Part shown: positions 6,391 to 14,350 of the stretch, piece after piece
How positions within the stretch are numbered: position 1 is the first letter of the stretch
Layout: the number at the start of each line of letters is the position of its first letter
NCBI GenBank assembly: GCA_963580095.1
Contig: CAUZJQ010000074.1
Span: forward strand, 1-16,420
Length of the DNA: 16,420 nt
Origin: CAJWLW01 sp963580095
GTDB taxonomy: Bacteria; Verrucomicrobiota; Lentisphaeria; JABSQK01; CAJWLW01
Direction of reading: 5' to 3'
The notes under the pieces: generated by a model
The model's input: only the letters and a program-made list of their open reading frames with translations
Databases searched by the model: none
What the model was told of the DNA's origin: nothing
Made by a program: the position numbers and the translations under genes

Positions 6391-7586
6391 GTAGTGTAGA
6401 TTTTCTTACTTTCGACGGCCGTTTCGGAGAGTTCGGCGGCCAGTATATCGCCGAGACCCTGATGCCCGCGGTGAACGATCTGGCCGAAGCCTTCCGCGAG
6501 GCTTGGGACGACCCGTCGTTTCATGCCGAGTTCGATCGGTATATGCGTGACTATGTCGGGCGCCCGTCCGCTTTGTACCAGGCCGAAGCGCTAACCGCGC
6601 GGCTTGGTGGCGCGCAGATCTACTTCAAGCGCGAAGACCTCAATCATACCGGCGCCCACAAGATCAACAATACGATCGGCCAGGGATTGTTGGCGAAGCG
6701 CATGGGAAAGGGGCGGATCATCGCTGAAACCGGTGCCGGCCAGCACGGTGTTGCTACCGCAACGGCCGCCGCGATTTTTAAGTTCGAATGCGAGATCTTC
6801 ATGGGCGAGGAGGATATTCGGCGCCAGGCGGAGAACGTCAAGCGCATGAAGTTGCTGGGGGCCCGGGTTATTCCTGTCACCAGCGGTACTGGCACGCTCA
6901 AGGACGCCATGAACGAAGCGCTGCGCAACTGGGTGGCGACGGTCGATGACACATTTTACATCATTGGGTCGGTCGCGGGACCCCATCCTTATCCGCTCAT
7001 GGTCCGGGAATTCCAGCGGGTGATCGGCGACGAGACCCGGGCGCAGTTCCTCGAGCGCGAAGGGCGGTTGCCCGACACGGTTGTCGCCTGTGTAGGTGGG
7101 GGGAGTAATTCTATCGGCATTTTCGCTCCGTTCATCGATGAGCCATCCGTCCGTCTCATCGGTGTGGAAGCAGCAGGCAGCGGTTTGGCTACCGGCAAGC
7201 ACGCGGCAGCAATTGGCGGCGGCAGCGTTGGCGTGCTGCATGGCAGCAAGACGTATATCATGCAGACTGATGAAGGGCAGGTGATCAATGCCCACTCGAT
7301 CAGTGCTGGTCTCGATTACCCCGGCATTGGGCCTGAACACTCCCATCTGTTCGCGACCGACCGGGTCGAGTTTGTGCCGATTGACGACGCCGAAGCGGTC
7401 GCGGCGTTTCTCGAGTTGACGCGGGTTGAAGGTATTGTGCCGGCGCTGGAGTCCAGTCACGCGATTGCGCACGTCATGAAGATTGCGCCTGAACTGCCGG
7501 AGGACCATGCCATCGTCATTAATCTCAGCGGCCGAGGCGACAAGGACATTGCATCGGTCAATGACTTCGTGGAGGCGTCGTCGTGA
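6387..7586 (+). CDS. trpB: Tryptophan synthase beta chain
   Basis: The PLP enzyme condenses indole with L-serine to tryptophan in the alpha2beta2 complex with TrpA. From the ATG at 6387 it has 399 residues, normal for TrpB. Key parts are HTGAHKINN with PLP-binding Lys92, ETGAGQHG with catalytic Glu114, GSVAGPHPYP (194-203), the phosphate-binding GGGSNS (237-242), GLDYPGIGPEH (308-318) and SGRGDKD near the end (381-387). An ATG at 6360 in the same frame would add nine residues and overlap trpC by 31 nt. The 6387 start is preferred because it forms an ATGA overlap with the trpC stop and has AGAGAG 5 nt upstream. Identification is secure. Confidence 0.97.
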   Translation: MSSVDFLTFDGRFGEFGGQYIAETLMPAVNDLAEAFREAWDDPSFHAEFDRYMRDYVGRPSALYQAEALTARLGGAQIYFKREDLNHTGAHKINNTIGQGLLAKRMGKGRIIAETGAGQHGVATATAAAIFKFECEIFMGEEDIRRQAENVKRMKLLGARVIPVTSGTGTLKDAMNEALRNWVATVDDTFYIIGSVAGPHPYPLMVREFQRVIGDETRAQFLEREGRLPDTVVACVGGGSNSIGIFAPFIDEPSVRLIGVEAAGSGLATGKHAAAIGGGSVGVLHGSKTYIMQTDEGQVINAHSISAGLDYPGIGPEHSHLFATDRVEFVPIDDAEAVAAFLELTRVEGIVPALESSHAIAHVMKIAPELPEDHAIVINLSGRGDKDIASVNDFVEASS

Positions 7587-8365
7587 ATCGTATCGATCAA
7601 ATGACAGGCAATGGCAAGAAGTTTTTTGTCGCCTACTACACGGCGGGTTTTCCTACAGTGGCAGCCTCTGGCGCGATCCTCGATACTCTCGTCGAATCTG
7701 GTTGTGACCTTGTCGAACTGGGGTATCCGTTTTCGGATCCTACTGCCGACGGTCCGACCATCCAGGCCTCGTCGGAGACGGCGCTGAAGAACGGCTTCAC
7801 GCGAGCTGGTTATTTCCAGTTGCTGCAGGAGTTCCGGCAGCGCCACCCCGACGTGCCCGCTGTCGTATTCAGCTATTACAATCCCATCTTTCGTTACGGC
7901 ATTGACAAATTTGCGGAGCTTGCAAAGACGGCCGGTGCCGATGGCATGCTCATTGTCGATTTGCCGCATGAAGAACAGGCTGACGTCCGTGCGGTGCTCG
8001 ATCGCCAAGGCTTACACCTGATTCAGCTGGTAGCGCCGACGACCGGCCAGGAGCGGACCGGGAAAATCCTCAAAAACGCCAGTGGCTTCGTCTACCAGAT
8101 CTCGTTGCGTGGTGTGACCGGTGTACGCGACACGATCGCTGCGGACGCCGGAGAAAATGTCGCTCGCACCCGTGCGGTGACAGAGTTGCCGATTGCACTG
8201 GGCTTCGGCGTTGGCACCGGTGAGCAGGCCCGTGCTGTGGCTGCTGCCGCCGACGGGGTCGTGGTGGGCAGTGCGATCGTCACGTGCATCGCCGAGAATC
8301 AGCCGGATCATTTGCCGGCCTTGCGTGCACTGGTGACAGAACTGACTGCAGCTGTTCATGGCTAA
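7583..8365 (+). CDS. trpA: Tryptophan synthase alpha chain
   Basis: TrpA cleaves indole-3-glycerol phosphate to indole and glyceraldehyde-3-phosphate and channels indole to TrpB. The 260-residue TIM barrel has VELGYPFSDPTADGPTIQ with catalytic Glu45 and Asp56, the SLRGVTGVRD loop-6 region around residue 175, and the phosphate-binding GFGVG and GVVVGSAIV motifs. The start is GTG at 7583, overlapping the trpB stop as GTGA, with GGAGG at 7571-7575, 7 nt upstream. The later in-frame ATG at 7601 would cut into the first helix. Full length and intact. Confidence 0.96.
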   Translation: MNRIDQMTGNGKKFFVAYYTAGFPTVAASGAILDTLVESGCDLVELGYPFSDPTADGPTIQASSETALKNGFTRAGYFQLLQEFRQRHPDVPAVVFSYYNPIFRYGIDKFAELAKTAGADGMLIVDLPHEEQADVRAVLDRQGLHLIQLVAPTTGQERTGKILKNASGFVYQISLRGVTGVRDTIAADAGENVARTRAVTELPIALGFGVGTGEQARAVAAAADGVVVGSAIVTCIAENQPDHLPALRALVTELTAAVHG

Positions 8366-8368
8366 AAC

Positions 8369-9100
8369 ATGAAAATAGGTATTCTCGGCGACATCCACGC
8401 GAATCTTGAGGCGTTTCACGCGATACTCGGTGCTCTGGAGACTGAGGTATGCGGGAAGATTCTTTGCACCGGGGATGTTGTTGGTTACGGGCCCAATCCG
8501 CAGGAGTGTGTTGACCTGGTCCGTGAGTTAAAAATGCCGTGCGTCATGGGTAACCACGACGAGTGGACAGTTGTGCAACAGATGCGCTGGGAAATCTCGG
8601 ACTTGGTTAAGGAAGATATCATTTGGACCCGGGCGACACTCACAGAAGACGCCATGGCCTGGCTTAGAGAGTTGCCGAGGTTCTATGCGTACGGCGGCGT
8701 TGAAGTGATCCACGCGTCCAATGCGCCGTCGATGATCTGGCCATATGTGAGGGACGAAAAGTCGCTGGTGATGAACTTCAAATATCAAAAATGCAGCATC
8801 TGCTTCAATGGCCACACGCATGTGCCGGCGATCGGCTGTAAATCGCTCGACACGGATCCACTTTTTCTCGATTTGTCGGAGCAGATGCAGCTGCCGACCG
8901 GCTGTAAGCTGCTGATCAATCCGGGCTCTGTCGGTCAGCCGCGCGACAAGGATCCGCGAGCCGCCTGTGCCATTTACGAAACTCGCGACCGCTCCCTTCG
9001 TTTTGTGCGGGTGCCCTACGATATAGCGCGCACGCAGGCGGCGATGACTGCCGTGGGTCGACCGCAGCATTTCATCGATCGTCTGGCACTTGGTCAATAG
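8369..9100 (+). CDS. Calcineurin-like metallophosphoesterase (YfcE/MJ0936-like)
   Basis: The 243-residue cytoplasmic protein belongs to the small bacterial phosphodiesterase/phosphatase group with a two-metal centre. All metal motifs are present: GDIHAN (Asp8, His10), GDVVGYGPNP (Asp36), GNHD (61-64, Asn62, His63), His115 in VIHAS, and GHTHVP with His149 and His151. NPGSVGQPRD near residue 190 is also typical. Family members hydrolyse phosphodiesters or small phosphomonoesters; the natural substrate cannot be inferred. The ATG lies 3 nt after the trpA stop with no clear Shine-Dalgarno, so translation is probably coupled to trpA. Its position inside an amino-acid operon hints at co-regulation, but a role in Trp metabolism is not shown. 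The family call is firm. Confidence 0.9.
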   Translation: MKIGILGDIHANLEAFHAILGALETEVCGKILCTGDVVGYGPNPQECVDLVRELKMPCVMGNHDEWTVVQQMRWEISDLVKEDIIWTRATLTEDAMAWLRELPRFYAYGGVEVIHASNAPSMIWPYVRDEKSLVMNFKYQKCSICFNGHTHVPAIGCKSLDTDPLFLDLSEQMQLPTGCKLLINPGSVGQPRDKDPRAACAIYETRDRSLRFVRVPYDIARTQAAMTAVGRPQHFIDRLALGQ

Positions 9101-9104
9101 GCAT

Positions 9105-9118
9105 CGCGCGATCGCGCG
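9105..9118. repeat. 14-bp perfect palindrome between metallophosphoesterase and argS
   Basis: CGCGCGATCGCGCG is self-complementary over all 14 bases and lies 4 nt after the metallophosphoesterase stop. It includes the octamer GCGATCGC. As RNA it could form a 5-bp GC stem with a GATC loop, followed by TTCACTTTT. It may be a weak terminator or processing site, or a protein-binding site. Confidence 0.6.
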
Positions 9119-9153
9119 TTCACTTTTAATCAACCCTACACGTCAAACACAGA

Positions 9154-10929
9154 ATGCACTTCGGAATCATTGACGATATTGCCGCTCACCTCGCTGCCGC
9201 TGCCAAACTCGAAGTGGTCGATATCGCTGTGGACCCGTGTCCCGCCGATATGACCGGCGACATCACCGTCAACTGCTTCCGCCTGGCGAAAACCCTGCGC
9301 CGGAAGCCTGAAGATATTGCAGAGGAGGTCACGGCCTTCTGCAACAGCCATGAAGACGCCAAGACCGCCGAGCGCATCAAGGCCTTTGTAAATGTCACCC
9401 TGACTAACGCTTCATTGTTTCGTGACACGGTTGCCAATGCTGTAGCGCTGTTGCCGCGCAATATCGTCGCGGACGACGAGAAAGAGCGATTCCTGGTTGA
9501 GTATTCGGCGCCGAACACCAACAAGCCACAGCATCTCGGCCACGTTCGCAACAACACGCTGGGCATGGCAATCGGCAGCATCCTCAAGCGTGTGGGACAC
9601 GATGTTACACTGGTCAACCTGATTAATGACCGTGGCGTGCACATCTGCAAGTCGATGATTGCCTATCAGCGATTCGGCGACGACTGCACGCCCGAATCCA
9701 CCGGCAAGAAGGGGGACCACCTGGTTGGCGATTACTATGTGCGCTTCGATCAGGAGCTCAAGAAACAGATAGCCGAACTCAAGGCGCGGCAGCCGGAACT
9801 GGCCGACGCGAAGGAGGAAGAGCTCTTCTCGCAGACCGAACTGGGTGCTGCCACCCACGCCATGTTGCGTGCCTGGGAGGACGATGACCTCGAGGTGCGG
9901 GCGCTGTGGGAGAAACTCAACGGCTGGGTGCTCGATGGGTTCAACGCCACCTACACGCGCGCTGGTGCTGAATTTGACCGGGTCTATTTCGAGAGCGACA
10001 CCTATATCCTGGGTCGCGACATTGTCGATGATGGTCTGCAGCGCGGCGTTTTCACCAGGCGCGAAGACGGCGCTGTCGAGATCGACCTCGAGGCCAGAAA
10101 GCTCGGACGCAAGGTTGTCCTGCGCAGTGACGGTACCAGTGTCTATGTCACGCAGGACATCGGTACCACTGTGCTCAAGCATCGTGACTTCGAGCCAACC
10201 GCCATGATCTGGGTCGTCGGCGACGAGCAGAAATATCATTTCGATGTGCTTTTTGCCATCCTGCAGTCGCTGGGCTACGAATGGGCCGAGAATCTGCACC
10301 ACCTGGCCTACGGCATGGTCAACCTGCCTCAGGGCAAGATGAAGAGCCGCGAAGGCACGGTCGTTGATGCCGATGACCTTTTCGACGGCATGACCGCGCT
10401 GGCGCGGCAGAAGACACTCGAGAAATGGGAGGAGATTCCGGATGACATTGACCGGCGCGCGCATATCATTGCTATGGCGGCGATCAAGTTGATGCTGCTG
10501 AAAGTCGGTGTTCGCTCGACCATTAAGTTTGATCCGGAAGCGGCGATCCGGTTCGAAGGTGACAGCGGTCCGTTCGTGCTCTACAACTATGCGCGAATCG
10601 CCTCTCTCAAGCGCAAGACTGCCGATGCCGACCTGCCGGATGCCGTCGACTGGTCCTTGCTCGGGGAACCGACCGAACGGGCCCTGGCGATTCGCTGTGC
10701 CGGCTATGTCGAGGTGTTGCGTCGTGCGGCACGCGAGTTCGATACGTCATTGCTGGCGGGTTACCTTATTGACCTGGCCCGGGATTTCAGCAGCTTCTGG
10801 AACGCTTGCCCGGTGCTCAAGGCCAAGCCGGCTGTCGCCCGCACGCGGCTCGAACTGTGCAGTGTTGTCGCCGCCATTCTCGGTGACGGTCTGGATACGT
10901 TGACGATCGACAAGCTGGAGTCGATGTAA
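9154..10929 (+). CDS. argS: Arginyl-tRNA synthetase
   Basis: This class I synthetase charges tRNA-Arg with arginine. The 591-residue protein contains an N-terminal ArgS additional domain (about 1-95), YSAPNTNKPQHLGHVRNN with the HIGH-equivalent HLGH at 127-130, and the catalytic Rossmann domain. GKMKSREG at 394-401 stands for KMSKS. The C-terminal DALR anticodon-binding domain (about 470-591) ends with the family-like DTLTIDKLESM. The insertion with acidic/basic helices around 195-235 and the KMKSREG motif resemble the Bacteroidetes/PVC type more than the E. coli type. The ATG at 9154 gives a normal N-terminus, though no Shine-Dalgarno is visible. The stop overlaps the hisC start by one base (TAATG), suggesting an operon. 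Confidence 0.97.
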   Translation: MHFGIIDDIAAHLAAAAKLEVVDIAVDPCPADMTGDITVNCFRLAKTLRRKPEDIAEEVTAFCNSHEDAKTAERIKAFVNVTLTNASLFRDTVANAVALLPRNIVADDEKERFLVEYSAPNTNKPQHLGHVRNNTLGMAIGSILKRVGHDVTLVNLINDRGVHICKSMIAYQRFGDDCTPESTGKKGDHLVGDYYVRFDQELKKQIAELKARQPELADAKEEELFSQTELGAATHAMLRAWEDDDLEVRALWEKLNGWVLDGFNATYTRAGAEFDRVYFESDTYILGRDIVDDGLQRGVFTRREDGAVEIDLEARKLGRKVVLRSDGTSVYVTQDIGTTVLKHRDFEPTAMIWVVGDEQKYHFDVLFAILQSLGYEWAENLHHLAYGMVNLPQGKMKSREGTVVDADDLFDGMTALARQKTLEKWEEIPDDIDRRAHIIAMAAIKLMLLKVGVRSTIKFDPEAAIRFEGDSGPFVLYNYARIASLKRKTADADLPDAVDWSLLGEPTERALAIRCAGYVEVLRRAAREFDTSLLAGYLIDLARDFSSFWNACPVLKAKPAVARTRLELCSVVAAILGDGLDTLTIDKLESM

Positions 10930-11990
10930 TGGCTGCCGGCGATGGATTGTTTCGAAAAAACATTGCGGCGATGCACGGGTATGTGCCTGGCGAGCAGCCG
11001 CGCGACGGTCAATACGTCAAGCTGAACACCAACGAGAATCCGTATCCACCGTCTCCCGCTGTTGCTGAGGTGCTGAACACTTTTGACTGGGCCTGGTTGA
11101 ATCGTTACCCGGACCCGCTGGCGGATTCTGCGCGCGATGCCGCTGCCGGCGTCATGGGGGTCGAGCGTGACTGGATTCTAACCGGCAACGGTTCCGATGA
11201 CATCCTCACGATCGTGACCCGGGCCTTTGTCGGTGAAAACGATGATCTCGCCTATTTCGAGCCGAGCTATTCCCTTTATCCGGTGTTGACGGATATCCAG
11301 GGCGCCAACCGCCGCGTGGTCGTGTTGACCGGTGATTTTGAAATGCCGGCGGATACAGCAGAACAGATTGAGGGAAGTCGACTATTGTTTATCGCGCGTC
11401 CCAATGCGCCGACCGGCAATTCCTTTCCACTGGTGCAGATTGACGAACTTTGCGCGGCGTTTGCTGGTGTCGTCGTCATCGATGAAGCCTACGTCGACTT
11501 TGGAGATGACAGTTGTGTGGAGCTGGTGAAACGCCATGGGAATGTCGTGGTGACCCGGACCGTCTCGAAGGGGTATTCGCTGGCAGGTGTGCGTTTTGGC
11601 TGGGCCTGTGCGCAGCCGCATCTGATCGCCGGATTGATGACGGTCAAGGATTCGTACAATGTCAATGCCTTGACCCAGGCCGTGGTTGTTGCCGCGCTGG
11701 CTGATCAGCCTCAGTTCCAGGCCAATGTCGCACGCATCCGGGCGACCCGTGAGCGGGTCGTCGCCGCACTTGCCGCTGGCGGTTTCGAGGTGCTGCCGTC
11801 GTCGGCCAATTTCCTTTTCGTCAAACCGCCGATAGCTGGCGACCAGTTCATGACCGAGTTACGTGAGGCGGGGGTCCTGGTCCGCTATTTCGATGGCGCC
11901 CGCACCCGCGATCATGTCCGCATCACGATTGGCACGGACGAAGAGATGGATGTGCTGCTGGCGGCGCCTTGCGTTCGGCGTTGCGATTGA
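10929..11990 (+). CDS. hisC: Histidinol-phosphate aminotransferase
   Basis: HisC is a fold-type I PLP enzyme transaminating imidazole-acetol phosphate to histidinol phosphate; relatives also act on aromatic amino acids. The 353-residue protein shows LNTNENPYPPSP (32-43), GNGSDDIL (87-93), RPNAPTG (157-163, Asn159), VVVIDEAYVDF (Asp185, Tyr188), RTVSKGYSLAGVRFGW with PLP Lys214 and Arg222, and VRITIGTDEEM near the C-terminus. The last residues (LLAAPCVRRCD) are unusual; the neighbouring frame reads LRSALR, the common helix at this point, so a small indel is possible. It follows argS directly in a run begun by trpCBA. This recalls Bacillus, where hisC follows trpA, so a dual His/aromatic role is possible. 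Confidence 0.93.
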   Translation: MAAGDGLFRKNIAAMHGYVPGEQPRDGQYVKLNTNENPYPPSPAVAEVLNTFDWAWLNRYPDPLADSARDAAAGVMGVERDWILTGNGSDDILTIVTRAFVGENDDLAYFEPSYSLYPVLTDIQGANRRVVVLTGDFEMPADTAEQIEGSRLLFIARPNAPTGNSFPLVQIDELCAAFAGVVVIDEAYVDFGDDSCVELVKRHGNVVVTRTVSKGYSLAGVRFGWACAQPHLIAGLMTVKDSYNVNALTQAVVVAALADQPQFQANVARIRATRERVVAALAAGGFEVLPSSANFLFVKPPIAGDQFMTELREAGVLVRYFDGARTRDHVRITIGTDEEMDVLLAAPCVRRCD

Positions 11991-12014
11991 TATTCGACCT
12001 TCAACATCTATACT
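11987..12014 (+). promoter_or_regulatory. Sigma70-type promoter upstream of fabD-like gene
   Basis: TTGATA (11987-11992), 16-bp spacer, TATACT (12009-12014). The -35 overlaps the hisC stop codon. The predicted start near 12021 leaves about 43 nt of leader before the ATG at 12064. This suggests the acyltransferase gene is transcribed independently of the trp-arg-his run. Confidence 0.6.
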
Positions 12015-12063
12015 GCGCAGTCGCGCTGAAGAGTTTTAATCCTCGTCAATTAACGGGTTTTTC

Positions 12064-12918
12064 ATGAGTAAGGTTTTTCTTTTTCCAGGTCAGGGCTCTC
12101 AGGCAAAAGGCATGGGTGCCGACTGTTTCGAGTTGTTCCCGGAATTGGTCGAACTTGCCGACGATATCCTAGGGTACTCGATTGTCGACCTTTGCGTCGA
12201 CGACGCCGAGGCGAATTTAGATAAGACGCAGTACACCCAGCCGGCGCTCTATATTGTTAATGCATTGATGTACCTTCAACGGTTGCAGGATGGCAACGAA
12301 TTAGTTCCCGACTTCGCGGCCGGCCACAGCCTCGGAGAGTATAACGCGCTGTTTGCCGCCGGTGCGTTTGACTTCGCAACCGGCCTGAAGTTGGTGCAAC
12401 GGCGTGGCCAAATTATGAGCCGTGTCGAGGGTGGCGGCATGGCTGCAGTTATTGGTATGACGGTCGATGAAATTCGGCAGGTGCTGGCGGACTCAGGTTG
12501 TGATGGCATCGACATTGCGAACTTCAACGCGCCGACGCAGACGGTGATCAGCGGGCCAAAGGCAGACATCGAGGCTGCCCAGACTGCCTTCGAGAGTGCC
12601 GGCGCACGGATGTATGTGGTACTGAAGGTCAGCGGTGCCTTTCATTCCCGCTACATGAAGGACCCGGCTGCGGAGTTTGCGGAGTTCATCGACAGCTTCA
12701 GCTTTCAACCGCTCAAGTTCCCGGTGATCGCCAACCACACCGGGGAGGCCTATGGGGCGGGCGATATTCACGAGCAGCTAATCATGCAGATCAGCAATTC
12801 AGTACGGTGGACGGACAGCATTCAGTATTTGATGGACCAGCCTGCCGTAGAGTTCGAAGAGGTCGGCCCCGGCAAGATCCTCACGAGCCTGATCCGTCAG
12901 ATCCAGCGCGGACGCTGA
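12064..12918 (+). CDS. fabD: Malonyl-CoA:ACP transacylase, FabD family, trans-AT-like
   Basis: The enzyme moves the malonyl group from CoA to an acyl carrier protein. The 284 residues show FPGQGSQ (7-13), AGHSLGEYNALFAAGAFDF with nucleophile Ser89, the carboxylate-binding Arg at 113/114 (VQRRGQIM), GAFHSRYM with His194, and GPGKILTSLI near the end. Several parts (ILGYSIVDLC, YTQPALYIVNALMYL, GGGMAAVIGM, IDIANFNAP) resemble stand-alone trans-acting acyltransferases of polyketide systems (PksC/BaeC type) more than E. coli FabD. No other fatty-acid or polyketide gene is nearby. It may be the cell's only FabD or a specialised AT, so the gene symbol is tentative. The ATG at 12064 has no Shine-Dalgarno but a promoter about 50 nt upstream. 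Confidence 0.88.
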   Translation: MSKVFLFPGQGSQAKGMGADCFELFPELVELADDILGYSIVDLCVDDAEANLDKTQYTQPALYIVNALMYLQRLQDGNELVPDFAAGHSLGEYNALFAAGAFDFATGLKLVQRRGQIMSRVEGGGMAAVIGMTVDEIRQVLADSGCDGIDIANFNAPTQTVISGPKADIEAAQTAFESAGARMYVVLKVSGAFHSRYMKDPAAEFAEFIDSFSFQPLKFPVIANHTGEAYGAGDIHEQLIMQISNSVRWTDSIQYLMDQPAVEFEEVGPGKILTSLIRQIQRGR

Positions 12919-12971
12919 CCTGGATTGGCGTGATGTATTTTTCCTGTCCCGCAGACGTGCGCCGTTTTACT

Positions 12972-14018
12972 TCAAGGGCGCTCGATCATGATCCGACGGA
13001 TCATGTCCATCTCCACTTCGCTCACACCGATATGGGATAGATAGGCGGAGACGGCTTCGCGGGCGTCGTCGCCTTGAAGGGCGCCAAAGTCGCCGAGTGC
13101 CCGCAACAGATTGATGAAGTCGATGGCGTTGCCGCTGCGCTCGCCCCAGATAGCGAGGCTGGTCAATTCATAGTCAGTAATGAGATTGTCAATCGAGACG
13201 CCGAGCAGGCCGTTGATCAGCAGGGCTACGGTGCCGGCGCGGTCGGCGCCGCCGACGCAGTGCAGATAAATTGGGTAGCGATCGGCGGTGGCCAGTACTT
13301 TGAAGGTTTCTCGATAGGGTTCGGCCATCGCTTCTTCGGCAATCGAGCCGTACGGGGCGATGGGGATATTGAGCCAATCGACATCGGCTTCGTCCAGTGC
13401 CGGACTGGCTTTTTCGCTGGCACCGCGAAAATCGAGATCCGTGCGGATGCCTAGTTTATTTGTCATATATGCGAGGCTGTCGTCACCAACCGGCAGTCTG
13501 ATGTTGAGCTCCGAGCCGCGGTAGATCAGTCCCTGGCGAACCATCCCGGTGCCGTCGGCCAAGGGCCAGCCTCCGAGGTCACGGACATTGGTGGCACCCT
13601 CGACGTGGATCCAACGCGGCGTTCGGGCGCTTGTCGTGAAGCTGTGTATTGCGGACTCCGCAGCAGTTTTGTCAAGGGCGCGGACGCGCCAGAAATATTG
13701 TGTGTCGAGGTACAGGTGATAGACATCTTCCTGACAGTCGGTGAGGTTGTCGATGACGATTGCATCGGCAAGGTCCGGACTGCGGGACACGCTCAGTTCA
13801 TATCGGGTTTCGCTGTCGCCTACAGGATCCCAGATGAACTGGACCGGCGCCGGCCGACTGCGGTCCTCGTTGATGACTTCCAGATCATCCCATCTATAGG
13901 CGACGGCGTCGACGGTTTCGTCGGTGATGTGCGCTTCGGGTAGCGGCCAGGTGTAGCGCTGCAGGGGCGGTGGTGTCGTGCCGTCCGGTGGCTGGCGGAG
14001 TTGTATTTTTATCGGCAT
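12972..14018 (-). CDS. Tyrosine-phosphatase-like protein with N-terminal fibronectin-III-like domain
   Basis: From the ATG at 14018 the product has 348 residues. An N-terminal Ig/fibronectin-III-like segment (about 55-130; FIWDPVGDSETRYELSVS, YFWRVRAL) is followed by a Y_phosphatase3-type domain (about 136-348). That domain shows the characteristic NVRDLGG (144-150), IYRGSELN, and the P-loop Cys254-VGGAD-Arg260 of the CX5R class. Family members typically have CxxGKDRTG; here it is CVGGADRAG, losing the Lys and Thr but keeping Cys, Asp and Arg. The substrate (phosphotyrosine or phosphoinositide) cannot be told. No signal peptide is seen from this start. The frame is open to 14228, but those extra residues look like translated spacer. 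No clear Shine-Dalgarno exists. A 9-bp palindrome sits near its 3' end, and the gene converges on fabD. Confidence 0.82.
   Translation of the reverse strand: MPIKIQLRQPPDGTTPPPLQRYTWPLPEAHITDETVDAVAYRWDDLEVINEDRSRPAPVQFIWDPVGDSETRYELSVSRSPDLADAIVIDNLTDCQEDVYHLYLDTQYFWRVRALDKTAAESAIHSFTTSARTPRWIHVEGATNVRDLGGWPLADGTGMVRQGLIYRGSELNIRLPVGDDSLAYMTNKLGIRTDLDFRGASEKASPALDEADVDWLNIPIAPYGSIAEEAMAEPYRETFKVLATADRYPIYLHCVGGADRAGTVALLINGLLGVSIDNLITDYELTSLAIWGERSGNAIDFINLLRALGDFGALQGDDAREAVSAYLSHIGVSEVEMDMIRRIMIERP
12987..13005. repeat. 19-bp inverted repeat at the 3' end of the phosphatase gene
   Basis: CATGATCCG and CGGATCATG flank a single A, giving 9-bp arms. It lies within the last 12 codons of the leftward phosphatase gene, about 70 bp past the fabD stop. 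It may serve convergent termination for either gene, or simply reflect the coding of Met-Ile-Arg-Arg-Ile-Met. Confidence 0.45.
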
Positions 14019-14094
14019 GAAGGATTGATCGGATGTTGAACGGTGTAAAAAGCACCTGCAGGTTGGGTGAAAGATTAACCCGACTCTGACTATT

Positions 14095-14123
14095 ATGGTA
14101 ACGCGATTCAGCTTGTTTGCCAA
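14095..14123 (-). promoter_or_regulatory. Possible promoter of the phosphatase gene
   Basis: On the minus strand: TTGGCA (14123-14118), 17-bp spacer, TACCAT (14100-14095). An upstream run of nine T on this strand could act as an UP-like element. The predicted start is about 70 nt before the ATG at 14018. Moderate match only. Confidence 0.4.
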
Positions 14124-14350
14124 AAAAAAACGCGCATTCAAAAAAGTTCTTGCATATAGTGCGAAACATTTCGTAGACCTACCCGTTGCGTTAGGGGAGT
14201 TGGCGTAAAAGCTTCCCTTTTTCCGCATGGAATCGCCGAACTTTGAAACTCAACCCCATCGGAGTGCCTCCAAACACGGGTGCAGGAACCAGTTGTGGCT
14301 GGTGATTGCTTCTGAGTTGGCGCACCGTACAAGCCCGCCCGATCCGACGC

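Noticed and set aside
6591..7508. 305-codon open frame on the minus strand
   Set aside because: Lies wholly antisense to trpB, its translation resembles no family, and it has no start signal; it is a by-product of GC-rich codon use.
9412..10464. 350-codon open frame on the minus strand
   Set aside because: Antisense to argS, whose product has all synthetase motifs; nothing in the antisense translation is recognisable.
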